Below are positions 1 to 8,008 of a stretch of DNA of 64,000 nucleotides, piece after piece. The notes under the pieces are model-generated. The model saw only the letters and a list, made by a program, of their open reading frames with translations. It was not told the origin of the DNA and did no database searches. Origin of the DNA: Streptococcus porcinus. GTDB taxonomy: Bacteria > Bacillota > Bacilli > Lactobacillales > Streptococcaceae. Positions within the stretch are counted from its first letter, which is position 1, and each line of letters starts with the position of its first letter. A program made the position numbers and the translations under genes. Location of the stretch: contig NZ_LS483388.1 of the NCBI RefSeq assembly GCF_900475415.1, forward strand, positions 668,001-732,000, in the 5' to 3' direction.

Positions 1-560
1 AGCGTGAAAATATCCTGCCATCGGAGCGGGCGTTTGCCTACAGGATGAAATCCGAAGCCATGAAGCGGCAGGGTTTCCGCACAGACTTAACCTCGTCACA
101 AGTTGTGACGAAGTTGCGGACGGACGACAAAGTGGCACAGGGCTTCGGCGTGGGCAGGATGACCGTCCAGCGTTTTATCCGCCTGACGGAACTGATACCG
201 CCGATTTTGCAGATGGTGGACGAGGGGAAAATCGCCCTCACACCTGCGGTGGAACTGTCCTTTTTGAAGAAAGACGAGCAGGAAAATCTCTTTGCCACGA
301 TGGAGAGCGAAGAAGCAACGCCCTCACTCTCACAGGCACAGCGGATGAAAAGCATGAGCCAGAGCGGGCAGCTTGACATGGATATGATATTTTCCATTAT
401 GACGGAGGAAAAGGGAAACCAGAAAGAAACCTTGAAAATCAACACAAGCAAACTGAAAAAATACTTTCCGAAGGACACAACGCCGAAGCAGATGGAGGAA
501 ACCATCATCCGACTTCTGGAACGTGAGTTGCAGAGAAAACGGAGCAGGGACAGCCGCTAA
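1..560 (+). CDS. ParB/RepB-like DNA-binding protein, 5' truncated by window edge
   Basis: The frame is open from base 3 with no stop upstream, so the first visible Met codon at 45 is probably internal. The visible part resembles the C-terminal half of ParB/Spo0J-family proteins of conjugative transposons: an HTH-like stretch (VGRMTVQRFIRLTEL) followed by ILQMVDEGKIALTPAVELS, typical of the ParB HTH domain, and a charged tail. The N-terminal ParB nuclease/CTPase part is not in view. It is followed by the YdbC-like gene, the usual order at the end of clostridial conjugative elements. The role is probably element maintenance or regulation. Confidence 0.75.
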   Translation, partial: RENILPSERAFAYRMKSEAMKRQGFRTDLTSSQVVTKLRTDDKVAQGFGVGRMTVQRFIRLTELIPPILQMVDEGKIALTPAVELSFLKKDEQENLFATMESEEATPSLSQAQRMKSMSQSGQLDMDMIFSIMTEEKGNQKETLKINTSKLKKYFPKDTTPKQMEETIIRLLERELQRKRSRDSR

Positions 561-636
561 CCTTCTTTTTTCGGGAAGTAAATGCAGGAATTTGGAACAG
601 AAGAAAGACAGAATTTTAAGGAGAATGAGGTAAGGA

Positions 637-867
637 ATGAAAGAAATCCAGTATGAGATTGTAAAGGAAATCGCCGTATTGTCTGCGAGTGACAGCGGCT
701 ACACAAAGGAAATCAATCTTATTTCATGGAACGGGAGAGAGCCGAAATATGACATCCGCAGCTTTTCCCCGAACCGTGAGAAGTGCGGAAAGGGTATCAC
801 GTTGAACGCTGATGAAGCAGCGGCACTCCTTGAAGCATTACAGAAAGAAGTAAACAGCGGGGATTGA
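637..867 (+). CDS. YdbC/PC4-like ssDNA-binding protein
   Basis: A 76-aa protein with the layout of the PC4-like YdbC family: KEIQYEIVKEIAVLS, an acidic GYTKEINLISWNGREPKYDIR strand pair, then KGITLNADEAAALLEAL as the C-terminal helix. These proteins bind single-stranded DNA and are common near recombinase genes of Gram-positive conjugative transposons. The start has a purine-rich AGGAGAATGAGGTAAGGA region just upstream. It lies between the ParB-like gene and a small ORF. The family call rests on pattern resemblance; the role in transfer is inferred. Confidence 0.65.
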   Translation: MKEIQYEIVKEIAVLSASDSGYTKEINLISWNGREPKYDIRSFSPNREKCGKGITLNADEAAALLEALQKEVNSGD

Positions 868-937
868 TGGTATCTGATTGACAGGGCGGGGCGTTTCCAG
901 ACGTTCTCCTGCCCTGTCTGGAAAGGAAGATTTAAGT

Positions 938-1129
938 ATGGGCGAGGATAGGAAAACAACTGGAAGAAGAAAGCGTATTGTGCCAAAAGGGCAAGTACAA
1001 ATGATTATCAGTCGAGAATATATCGGCACACAGACCGTTGCAGAAGCGTTTGTCCCGATTATCTCCGAGGATATTCGGAAGAAGATTGCCGAGGGCGACA
1101 CCTTCGACAATGAGGGGCTGTCCGCTTAG
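938..1129 (+). CDS. Small conserved transposon protein of unknown function
   Basis: A 63-aa basic protein (starts MGEDRKTTGRRKR) just upstream of the recombinase. The ATG at 938 is chosen because AAAGGAAGA precedes it; the longer reading frame from 878 has no good ribosome site. The N-terminus is rich in Arg/Lys and the C-terminus is acidic. Small ORFs in this position are usual in clostridial conjugative elements, but no domain is recognised and no function is assigned. Confidence 0.55.
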   Translation: MGEDRKTTGRRKRIVPKGQVQMIISREYIGTQTVAEAFVPIISEDIRKKIAEGDTFDNEGLSA

Positions 1130-1182
1130 AATGTACGCAATGGAACATGAAAACGTTAGGACAGATATGGAGGTTTTACAGT

Positions 1183-3066
1183 ATGGCAGGAATAAGAACG
1201 GAGAACAAGATTTATGAAGTCGGCATTTACTGCCGCTTATCAAAGGACGATGGCACGGATAACGAGAGTGCGAGCATTGCGACACAAAAATCCATCCTCA
1301 CGGATTATGTGAAAAGGCAGGGATGGCATTTAGCAAAAACGTATGTTGACGATGGCTACTCTGGAACAAATTTCCAAAGACCAAGTTTCCAGAATATGAT
1401 TAAGGACATTGAAAACGGGCTGATAAACTGCGTGATTACAAAAGATTTATCCCGTCTGGGGAGGAACTATCTTGATTGTGGGTTATATCTGGAAGTCTTT
1501 TTCCCAGAGCATAACGTGAGGTATATAGCGGTCAATGACGGCGTGGACACCTTAAACAAATCCGCTATGGACATCACGCCTTTCCGCAACATCCTAAACG
1601 AAATGTATTCTGCCGATGTGTCAGTCAAGATAAAATCGGCGTACCGTGCGAGGTTTCAGCAGGGGAAATTCATGGGAACAACAGCCCCTTATGGCTATGT
1701 CAAAGACCCTGCCGACCACAACCATCTGCTGATAGATGACAAAGTTGCCCATGTGGTAAGGGAGATATTCGACCTTGCGTTAGCGGGCAACGGCATCGCC
1801 AAAATCCGCAAGCACATCAACAAACAGCATATCCTACGCCCTGCCGCTTATGCGGTGGAGCAAGGGGCAACAGGCTATGAGCGGTACTTTGAGGATAACG
1901 AGGAAAACCGTTATATTTGGAGCGAGAACAGCGTGAGGGGCATTTTAAGAAGCCCGATATATGCGGGCAACCTTGCAGGCTACAAGCGGATTGCAGCCAA
2001 CATGAAAAGCAAGAAACGCCCCTCTAAGCTGCCCGAAGAATGGGAAGTGATACCAGACACCCATGAGGGGATAGTCACGCAGGAGGAATTTGACACCGTA
2101 CAGCAGCTTATGACGAGCCGCAGGCGGGAGCAGAACGCAGGGGGATTTGAGAATATCTTTTCGGGCGTTATCAAGTGTGCGGACTGCGGCTATGCGATGC
2201 GGGCGGCGAGTGCCAACAGGAGGAAACGCCCCGACATCATCGACTGCGTACAATACACCTGCAATAATTATGGCAGATATGGCAATGTTATGTGTACCGC
2301 ACACAGCATTGAAGCGAGGGACTTATTCAATGCCGTCCTTGCCGACATCAACCGCTTTGCGGATATGGCGGTCAATGATGAAAAGGCGGTCAGAGCCATA
2401 GAAAGGCGGCTCACGGAAACAGACCAGAGCAGGGCGAAATCATTAGAGAAAGAAAAGAAGAAGCTGAACAAACGCCTTGCGGAGCTTGACAGGCTGTTTT
2501 CCTCTCTCTATGAGGACAAGGTAATGGAGCGTATCACGGAGCGGAATTTTGAGATGATGTCGGGGAAATACCAGAAAGAGCAGCTTGAAATTGAAGCACG
2601 GCTGAAAGAGGTAACGGAAACGCTCAATGACAGCTATGAGAAATCGCAGGGCGTGAGGGACTTTCTATCCCTAATCCGCAACTATCAGGGGCTGAAAGAG
2701 TTGGACGCAACCATCATAAACGCACTCATAGACAAGATACTTGTTTCGGAACGTGAGAAACTTGCGGACGGGACAGTAAGGCAGGAAATCAAGATTTACT
2801 ATAAATTCATCGGCTTTGTCGGTGAATTACATATCACACCCACAAAGCGGTGGACGGCGTTAAAGCCTAAAAATTGTACGGTGTGCGGTGTTGAATACGT
2901 CCCCAGCTCTGGAATATCAAAGTATTGTCCCGCTTGTGCTAAGAGGATACAGAGGGAGAAATCAAACGAGAGCAAACGCAGGAGTAGGGAGAGGAACCGA
3001 AGGGCATGTATTGAACTGTCCGCAAAAAATGACCGACTGATATTGTCCAACGTAATGGTAGGTTAA
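1183..3066 (+). CDS. Large serine recombinase (TndX/TnpX-like transposase)
   Basis: A 627-aa protein. The N-terminal resolvase domain has the catalytic motif YCRLSKD, the GYSGTNFQRPSF segment and the TKDLSRLGRNY arginine motif. Then come the recombinase domain (GTTAPYGYVKDP...), a zinc-ribbon segment (IKCADCGYAM and a distal CNN...C pair), a coiled coil (about residues 400-480) and a second Cys cluster near the C-terminus (CTVCGVEYVP...CPAC). It would excise and integrate the element at short target sites. The start at 1183 has a GGAGG box 9 nt upstream; the in-frame ATG at 1147 has none. The gene ends at the element boundary, overlapping the interrupted SNF2 gene. Confidence 0.9.
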   Translation: MAGIRTENKIYEVGIYCRLSKDDGTDNESASIATQKSILTDYVKRQGWHLAKTYVDDGYSGTNFQRPSFQNMIKDIENGLINCVITKDLSRLGRNYLDCGLYLEVFFPEHNVRYIAVNDGVDTLNKSAMDITPFRNILNEMYSADVSVKIKSAYRARFQQGKFMGTTAPYGYVKDPADHNHLLIDDKVAHVVREIFDLALAGNGIAKIRKHINKQHILRPAAYAVEQGATGYERYFEDNEENRYIWSENSVRGILRSPIYAGNLAGYKRIAANMKSKKRPSKLPEEWEVIPDTHEGIVTQEEFDTVQQLMTSRRREQNAGGFENIFSGVIKCADCGYAMRAASANRRKRPDIIDCVQYTCNNYGRYGNVMCTAHSIEARDLFNAVLADINRFADMAVNDEKAVRAIERRLTETDQSRAKSLEKEKKKLNKRLAELDRLFSSLYEDKVMERITERNFEMMSGKYQKEQLEIEARLKEVTETLNDSYEKSQGVRDFLSLIRNYQGLKELDATIINALIDKILVSEREKLADGTVRQEIKIYYKFIGFVGELHITPTKRWTALKPKNCTVCGVEYVPSSGISKYCPACAKRIQREKSNESKRRSRERNRRACIELSAKNDRLILSNVMVG

Positions 3067-3992
3067 TTCGTCAAGGCAATATGCACCAAGAGGTAGATAT
3101 TTACCATTACATTACGAAAGGGAGCTTCGATAACTACCTCTGGCAAACACAGGAGAATAAACTCAAATACATCACGCAAATCATGACCTCTAAAGACCCA
3201 GTACGATCGGCAGAAGACATTGATGAACAAACCATGACTGCTTCAGACTTTAAGGCTTTAGCGACAGGTAATCCTTATCTCAAACTAAAAATGGAACTAG
3301 AGAATGAGTTGACGGTATTGGACAATCAAAAGCGTGCCTTTAATCGCTCCAAAGATGAGTATCGCCATACCATTTCTTACTGTGAGCAGAACCTCCCTGT
3401 ATTAGAGAAACGCCTTACCCAATATGACCGTGATATTGCCCAATCTTTGGCAACTAAGTCACAAGATTTTATCATGCGGTTTGACAATCAAATGATGGAT
3501 AACCGTGCAGAAGCTGGAGACTATCTACGTAAACTCATTACCTATAACCGTTCTGAAACCAAAGAAGTAAGAACGCTTGCGACCTTTAGAGGGTTTGAGC
3601 TTAAAATGGCAACCAGAAGTCCTAGTGAGCCCTTGCCAGATATGGTGTCTTTAACCATTTCAGGCAGCAACCAGTATTCTGTCTCTTTAGACTTGAAATC
3701 AGACGTGGGAACGATTCAACGCATTACTAATGCCATTGACCATATCCTAGAAGACCAAGAAAAGACAGAAGAAATGGCCAATAATCTAAAAGATAAGCTA
3801 GCAGTCGCAAGGGTTGAAGTGGAAAAGGTCTTTCCTAAAGAAGAGGATTATCAGCTGGTTAAAGCCAAATATGACATCCTTGCTCCTTTGGTTGAACAAG
3901 AAGCAGAGGTTGAGGAAATTGATGCAGCCCTAGCTAAGTTCAATGAAACGATCCAACCGCAACAGGACCAACAACTTTCGCTTGATTTTTAA
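3057..3992 (+). pseudogene. 3' fragment of the ICE SNF2-type helicase/methylase gene
   Basis: The frame from 3057 reads GRLIRQGNMHQEVDIYHY without a start codon; R-L-I-R-Q-G-N is the end of SNF2 helicase motif VI, so everything upstream, including all earlier helicase motifs, has been cut off by the nested transposon. The remaining C-terminal domain of about 310 residues (coiled, Glu/Lys-rich, ending QQLSLDF) is the tail of the very large SNF2 protein found in Tn5252-type streptococcal ICEs. The frame is otherwise intact, so the insertion may be recent or even reversible. A Met at 3081 lacks a ribosome site and is unlikely to be a true start. Confidence 0.8.
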
Positions 3993-4061
3993 GAAAAAGG
4001 CTGACAAAAAATAATGAACGCGGTAAAATAAAGTCAAGAAATCATCAAAGGAGAATTGATT

Positions 4062-4361
4062 ATGACCCAGACAGTAGAAGATATACGTTACCAATTAGAA
4101 GAATGGTTAGCACAAGGTTTTACAAGCTCCGAAGACCGAGCTAACTATCAAGTCTTAAAGAAACAATATGAAGATGAAACCTTTGATTACAGCTTTTCAA
4201 AGCGAGAAATCATTGGTCAATTAGAAGTTATTATCACGACTCGTGAGAATGACTTTCCAGGCTTAGATGAGGTCACCAAAGAAGAGTATATTGACCTGGT
4301 TGCACAACTGGATGACCTAGATAAGGGGAAGGCTGACTATTATCGTAAGCAATTAGGGTAG
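4062..4361 (+). CDS. Small ICE protein (DUF5965-like)
   Basis: A 99-aa acidic, helical protein with no transmembrane segment or known motif. It resembles a short protein family that follows the SNF2 gene in streptococcal ICEs (I recall it as DUF5965; unverified). The start at 4062 has AAAGGAG 10 nt upstream; the frame opens at 4056. It ends 14 nt before the membrane protein gene, so the two are probably co-transcribed. Function unknown. Confidence 0.6.
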   Translation: MTQTVEDIRYQLEEWLAQGFTSSEDRANYQVLKKQYEDETFDYSFSKREIIGQLEVIITTRENDFPGLDEVTKEEYIDLVAQLDDLDKGKADYYRKQLG

Positions 4362-4375
4362 AAAGTGGTGCAGAT

Positions 4376-4666
4376 ATGGTAGAACAAATCATTCAAAGTC
4401 TTTTGATTATCGCAGCAATTGGACTGATTTTACTTGTCCTTTATCGGATTGCGAAGATGCTTGGAAGCTTATTTATCATTGGATTAATCGGATTTTTAGC
4501 CTTTACAGAAGTCTATGGGATTTACCTCTTTTTTACAGAAAGATACCTCTATGTCGAAGATTTAGCAACCAATGGTATGTTGAGTTTTACGACTTTCTAT
4601 ATTGCTTTCAATATCTTACTTGTTTTAGGACTTGTGATCAAAGTGATTAGAAGTCGGATGGCATAA
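4376..4666 (+). CDS. Small ICE membrane protein (DUF5966-like)
   Basis: A 96-aa protein with three hydrophobic segments (about residues 4-22, 29-50 and 68-88) and a short basic tail (KVIRSRMA). It resembles the small integral membrane protein that follows the DUF5965-like gene in streptococcal ICEs; the family name is from memory. It is the last gene before a strong hairpin terminator at 4702-4750. Function unknown; a role in the conjugation apparatus is only suggested by position. Confidence 0.6.
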   Translation: MVEQIIQSLLIIAAIGLILLVLYRIAKMLGSLFIIGLIGFLAFTEVYGIYLFFTERYLYVEDLATNGMLSFTTFYIAFNILLVLGLVIKVIRSRMA

Positions 4667-4701
4667 ATATATCTAGTATAGGAAAAACTTTATAAAGCAG
4701 T

Positions 4702-4750
4702 AAAAGGCATATAATCATATGTTATCAAAACATTGATTATATGCCTTTTT
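4702..4750 (+). terminator. Rho-independent terminator after the small ICE membrane gene
   Basis: Long near-perfect hairpin: AAAAGGCATATAATCA at 4702-4717 pairs with its complement at 4734-4749, followed by a T run. It closes the backbone transcript before the inserted recombinase module. Confidence 0.85.
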
Positions 4751-4965
4751 AGAGTATTAATTTTTCAAAAATAGAACTGATACTGAGTGCATTTCAAAAT
4801 CTGAAAATGCGGATCTTACTGTATAGTGAAAGATAGGGCGAGTTCTTGTTATAGAAATGTGATTCTTCTCGAAATGAAGATTGCTATCGAGACTAGGAGC
4901 CTATTCAGATTTTGATGTTAAATGAGTATGAAATTAGTTTTTTTGTTTTAATACCAATATATTTT
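4751..4965. other. Gene-free stretch with a 12-bp inverted repeat
   Basis: No coding region is supported between the terminator and the end of the recombinase gene. TCAAAATCTGAA at 4794-4805 recurs inverted at 4904-4915, enclosing about 98 bp. It may mark a relic or the left edge of the inserted recombinase module; nothing proves either. Confidence 0.35.
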
Positions 4966-5853
4966 TTAGTTATGAACAGAAGCGATAGGGTTACAAGAAG
5001 TCAAAATTTCCTTTTGTTTCGACTGTGAGACGTGGGTATAAATTTGAGTGATGGAGATGGAACTATGGCCAAGTATCTGCTGGATATATCGAATATCCAC
5101 ATCGTTATCTAAAAGCATTGTTGCAAAACTATGCCTGAACATATGAGGAGTGATGGTAGTAGCGAGGTTCATTTGTTTTCGTACTGTTTTTAAAACAAGG
5201 CGAACGCTTTGTTCTGTCAGAGGATTCTGAGAGAATTTGCCTGGGAAAAGATACTTATCTGATTGATTACAGTAGTTTGCTAGATACGTTTTTAGTAGTA
5301 GAACTGTTGTTTCATCGCCTAAAAAAATAATACGCTCTTTTTTTCCTTTTCCGAAAATATGGAGTGTTTGATTTTGAAGATTGATATTTTTTATTTGAAT
5401 GTGACAAAGTTCGGAAATTCGAATGCCTGTTGAAAGTAAAATAGAGACTATTAGAAGATTTCTTTCAGCTTTTTGGCGTTGAAAGTTTGTTTTAGAGGTG
5501 ATGACTTTTTGCTTAAGGTAAGCATAAAGATTTTTTAAAATATTGTGGGGGATTATTTTAGGTAGTGTTTTTTCTGTTCGAAATTGAAAACGTAATTGAT
5601 TAAATGGATTTTCAGAGATGATATTTTGTGTCATTAGATAACTATAAAAAACTTTTAAACTAGCGATTTTACGTCTCAAGGTATTGGTTTTGATAGCTGA
5701 ATTTGTCAAGTATTCGATATAACTTACTACACAATCGTGGTCTGAATTACAAAACTGTATAAGATCATTTTTGTAAGCCCGAAGTGTATGCGAACTCAAA
5801 CGTTTATGGGTTTTGCAATAATCTAAGTAAGTAGAAATAATAGTGTAATCCAT
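4966..5853 (-). CDS. XerC/D-like tyrosine recombinase beside the invertible segment
   Basis: A 295-aa protein with the SAM-like N-terminal domain (YLDYCKTHKRLSSHTLRAYKNDL) and a complete catalytic domain: Arg in STGIRISEL, Lys in FGKGKKERI, HxxR in HMFRHSFAT, the LGHSS helix and the tyrosine in ITQIYTHVS. The size fits simple Xer-type invertases or resolvases rather than phage integrases with an arm-binding domain. The start at 5853 has AAAGGAG 7 nt upstream; a TTG at 5871 has none. It is transcribed away from the inverted repeat at 5909, only 55 bp off, which is the basis for proposing that it acts on that repeat. Streptococcal enzymes of this kind invert hsdS loci. Confidence 0.88.
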   Translation of the reverse strand: MDYTIISTYLDYCKTHKRLSSHTLRAYKNDLIQFCNSDHDCVVSYIEYLTNSAIKTNTLRRKIASLKVFYSYLMTQNIISENPFNQLRFQFRTEKTLPKIIPHNILKNLYAYLKQKVITSKTNFQRQKAERNLLIVSILLSTGIRISELCHIQIKNINLQNQTLHIFGKGKKERIIFLGDETTVLLLKTYLANYCNQSDKYLFPGKFSQNPLTEQSVRLVLKTVRKQMNLATTITPHMFRHSFATMLLDNDVDIRYIQQILGHSSISITQIYTHVSQSKQKEILTSCNPIASVHN

Positions 5854-5908
5854 GAAGATCTCCTTTATCAATAATTACGCTATTATAGACTGATTTAGTC
5901 AATTTGTA

Positions 5909-5935
5909 TAGTGATAATAAGTAGTTATCGGGAGA
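5909..5935 (+). repeat. Left copy of 27-bp inverted repeat (putative recombination site)
   Basis: This 27-bp sequence, starting TAGTGATAATAAG and ending TCGGGAGA, is identical to the reverse complement of 7956-7982. Inside it GATAA and TTATC form a dyad around 7 bp, the shape of a tyrosine recombinase core site. Its last bases, CGGGAGA, are the only ribosome-binding site for the gene that follows. Confidence 0.85.
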
Positions 5936-5943
5936 GTGAGTGC

Positions 5944-6903
5944 TTGAGAAATTTACCAGAAATTGTATTAACTAAAAAAGAGAAGGGCTTCCTATTTGAA
6001 ATTGATTCTAGGATAAAAGCATTATTACTAGAGCTACCAAAACAGTACCATGATATTTTACAAGTAGTGAATGGTAATCGCTTTCGTCCTTTGTTAACCT
6101 ACTACGGGTATACATTATACTCTAATGAATTGAATGAAACGATTTACCATTCTGCTACTGCGATAGAGTTGATTCATAAAGCATCAATTATCATTGATGA
6201 TATTATTGATCAGGATGAAAAAAGGCACGGTTTGCCAACGGTTCATCAGCAATATTCTATAAATGAAGCTTTAATTATAACAGTATTTTTATTGGGGAAA
6301 TGTATAGAATTATTATCGAATATTGATGATTCGACCATTCGGTTGTTTAGTCAAATGATTAGTAAGATGTGTCAAGGAACACTAAGTGAGTTAAATATTG
6401 ATGATAACGTAACTCTTTCAGAAGTCAAATACATTCTAGACAATCAAACATCTCAAGTTATCCAAAACAGTTTGATAATTGGTATGAAATCATATGATGA
6501 CTCTATTTATAATCAGTATTTAGAGACAATAGGTTATAAATTAGGTTACTTATTTCAGTTGTTAAATGATTGCGAAGCTTACTTTAACCCAAAATTTGCA
6601 ATGAAATATAAAGGAAATGCTAATTTAGATATTAATAAACAACGTAAAAATTTATGCTTTTCATATTTGGAACAATTTCTAAATTATAAAGAGAAAATAG
6701 AACTTAATAATGGGAATTACTCTATTTTAAATCATCTACTTAAAAAGTATCAAATACTAGATTATGTGAGGCAAGAAATTCATTGCATAGAGTTGGATAT
6801 ACAGTCCCATTTAAATCATTTAGGAGAAGAGCTTAATACAGATCGCTTAACACTTTTTATTCGTTATGCCATCAATTTGGCTAAAGCAAGAGCTAATTTT
6901 TAA
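5944..6903 (+). CDS. Polyprenyl synthetase family protein, ComQ-like
   Basis: A 319-aa all-helical protein of the trans-isoprenyl diphosphate synthase family. It shows a variant of the GGKRxRP motif (NGNRFRPLL) and the first Asp-rich motif with its follow-up (DDIIDQDEKRHGLPTVH). The second Asp-rich site is degenerate: LFQLLNDCEAYF in place of FQxxDDxxD, as I recall for ComQ pheromone isoprenyl transferases. Chain synthesis as in housekeeping enzymes is therefore doubtful; transfer of an isoprenyl group is possible. The start is taken as TTG at 5944, 8 nt after the CGGGAGA in the repeat; the GTG at 5911 has no ribosome site. It converges with the membrane protein gene. Confidence 0.75.
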   Translation: MRNLPEIVLTKKEKGFLFEIDSRIKALLLELPKQYHDILQVVNGNRFRPLLTYYGYTLYSNELNETIYHSATAIELIHKASIIIDDIIDQDEKRHGLPTVHQQYSINEALIITVFLLGKCIELLSNIDDSTIRLFSQMISKMCQGTLSELNIDDNVTLSEVKYILDNQTSQVIQNSLIIGMKSYDDSIYNQYLETIGYKLGYLFQLLNDCEAYFNPKFAMKYKGNANLDINKQRKNLCFSYLEQFLNYKEKIELNNGNYSILNHLLKKYQILDYVRQEIHCIELDIQSHLNHLGEELNTDRLTLFIRYAINLAKARANF

Positions 6904-6908
6904 TAAAG

Positions 6909-6948
6909 AAAAGAACCTCGAAACAATCAATAATTGCGAGGTTCTTTT
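6909..6948. terminator. Bidirectional terminator between convergent cassette genes
   Basis: AAAAGAACCTCG (6909-6920) pairs with CGAGGTTCTTTT (6937-6948), with A and T tracts on both sides. It serves the plus-strand synthetase and the minus-strand membrane gene, and would keep working after inversion. Confidence 0.85.
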
Positions 6949-6954
6949 ATATCG

Positions 6955-7953
6955 TTATTTTTGAGATAAAAAGGGAGCGATGACTTTATATGCATTTATT
7001 ATCAGAGGAATATAGCCTAAGGGATTGATGTATTTTTCATTAAAAAGTACAGGAAAATCAGGTACAGTTTTATACCAATTAAAGAGTTCTAAATAGTTCG
7101 AATCTAGCTGCGTCTGGTTAGAAGAGGCTACTTCCCAATCTAATAATCTTTTACGTTTTATTTTTCTAATGATAATCTTGATGTAGGTCTTCCACATACA
7201 ATCAAACAGTATGTAGCCCAAACCAATCAATACAACGATAATTCCCCAAGTTATTACGAAGGCAATATTATTAGGTGTGTCTATCCTTAATCTATTATTT
7301 GAAAATGATATGGCTGATAAAGGAGTGGTTAAATAGAATAATAATGTGTAGGCAATGCCAAGTACTCCAAAGTAATTACTGAAACTATTCATATTTTCTG
7401 TAAATCTAACTATCCAATCAGCTTCAGAGGGATTATGGAGAGAAATCGGAGTGAATGTAGTAAAATCTAATTTAGAAATTTTCCTTAAAGTTAAAATATA
7501 AAATATGTACTTTAAATACAGTTGTATTGCGATAAATACTGTAAAAATTAAGGTAAGGCTACCGTAACTTGTAATCATCTGATTCCAAGTTAATACTTTC
7601 AATAAAAGCAATGAAGCAACATAAACAATTCCAATTATGAAAGAGAAAGCAATACTATACCACTGTTGTAAATGAGCTCCAAATCTGCTAACTATTGAAA
7701 ATATTGGATATCCACTAACAGTAACCCCTGAAATTGAAAATGAGAGGTTACTCTCCTTATTCATTAAATTATGGTAGGTTATAACTTGTGCAAATAATAA
7801 AGTATTTACACCAAGGACATAAACATAATTATTTTTGAGTGATGTATCAAAGATTGATAGGATAATTCCTACAAACATCCAACACGTTAAAAAAATTGTC
7901 CATAGACATTTTTTTGAAAGAATTTTATCAACTATCCATATGTGCAATTTCAT
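6955..7953 (-). CDS. Six-transmembrane protein of unknown function in the invertible cassette
   Basis: A 332-aa protein with about six hydrophobic helices (around residues 17-38, 43-60, 100-125, 130-155, 190-215, 232-252) and a hydrophilic C-terminal region of about 80 residues (KRKRLLDWEVASSNQ onward). No family is recognised. The start is taken as the ATG at 7953, just after the repeat-borne GGGAGA; the frame also reads back through the repeat as MIISSYRE, the same residues as in the opposite gene. It ends seven bases from the shared terminator. Pairing with a polyprenyl synthetase gene suggests a membrane-lipid or export role, but this is speculation. Confidence 0.6.
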   Translation of the reverse strand: MKLHIWIVDKILSKKCLWTIFLTCWMFVGIILSIFDTSLKNNYVYVLGVNTLLFAQVITYHNLMNKESNLSFSISGVTVSGYPIFSIVSRFGAHLQQWYSIAFSFIIGIVYVASLLLLKVLTWNQMITSYGSLTLIFTVFIAIQLYLKYIFYILTLRKISKLDFTTFTPISLHNPSEADWIVRFTENMNSFSNYFGVLGIAYTLLFYLTTPLSAISFSNNRLRIDTPNNIAFVITWGIIVVLIGLGYILFDCMWKTYIKIIIRKIKRKRLLDWEVASSNQTQLDSNYLELFNWYKTVPDFPVLFNEKYINPLGYIPLIINAYKVIAPFLSQK

Positions 7954-7955
7954 TT

Positions 7956-7982
7956 TCTCCCGATAACTACTTATTATCACTA
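7956..7982 (-). repeat. Right copy of 27-bp inverted repeat (putative recombination site)
   Basis: Reverse complement of 5909-5935 over 27 bp without mismatch. It carries the GATAA-N7-TTATC dyad and the ribosome site of the minus-strand membrane protein gene. Confidence 0.85.
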
Positions 7983-8008
7983 GTATATCATAAATTGCTA
8001 GTAAACAA
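7982..8008 (-). promoter_or_regulatory. Candidate promoter reading into the right end of the cassette
   Basis: On the minus strand TTGTTT (8003-8008) precedes TATACT (7982-7987) with a 15-bp spacer, shorter than ideal but with a good -10. It lies just outside the right repeat and points into it. The left side has only a weaker match (TATAGT at 5907-5912). This would make the right position the better expressed one. Confidence 0.4.

Larger units (their letters stand above)
1..3056 (+). mobile_element. Right end of a serine-recombinase transposon nested in the ICE
   Basis: The block carries ParB-like, PC4/YdbC-like, small ORF and large serine recombinase genes, all on the plus strand, with clearly higher GC and clostridial-type codon use than the DNA to its right. 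The recombinase stop codon lies at 3064-3066, and reading frame +3 from 3057 onward belongs to a different protein (SNF2 helicase). The element end must therefore lie at about 3040-3056. A terminal TndX/TnpX-like recombinase gene is typical of such elements. The left part is outside the window, so cargo and left junction are unknown. The exact boundary base is inferred. Confidence 0.75.
5909..7982. other. Putative invertible DNA cassette
   Basis: The segment is bounded by perfect 27-bp inverted repeats and contains exactly two genes pointing inward from the repeats and meeting at a shared terminator. Each gene takes its ribosome site from its repeat, with the start codon just inside. A tyrosine recombinase gene lies directly outside the left repeat. 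Inversion would exchange which gene follows which outside promoter without damaging either gene. The repeats, gene layout and recombinase are seen; inversion itself is inference. Confidence 0.6.

Noticed and set aside
38..508. 156-aa minus-strand frame at the left edge
   Set aside because: It is antisense to the ParB-like gene, whose protein pattern is clear.
4015..4026. TGAACGCGGTAA shared with 30472-30483
   Set aside because: Only 12 bp in common, different contexts, no dyad; could be chance or a shared promoter fragment.
5911..5943. GTG at 5911 (and its mirror at 7980) as start codons giving both cassette proteins the same MIISSYRE N-terminus
   Set aside because: No ribosome site lies before them, while CGGGAGA inside the repeat serves the inner starts. 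The shared residues simply follow from the inverted repeat.
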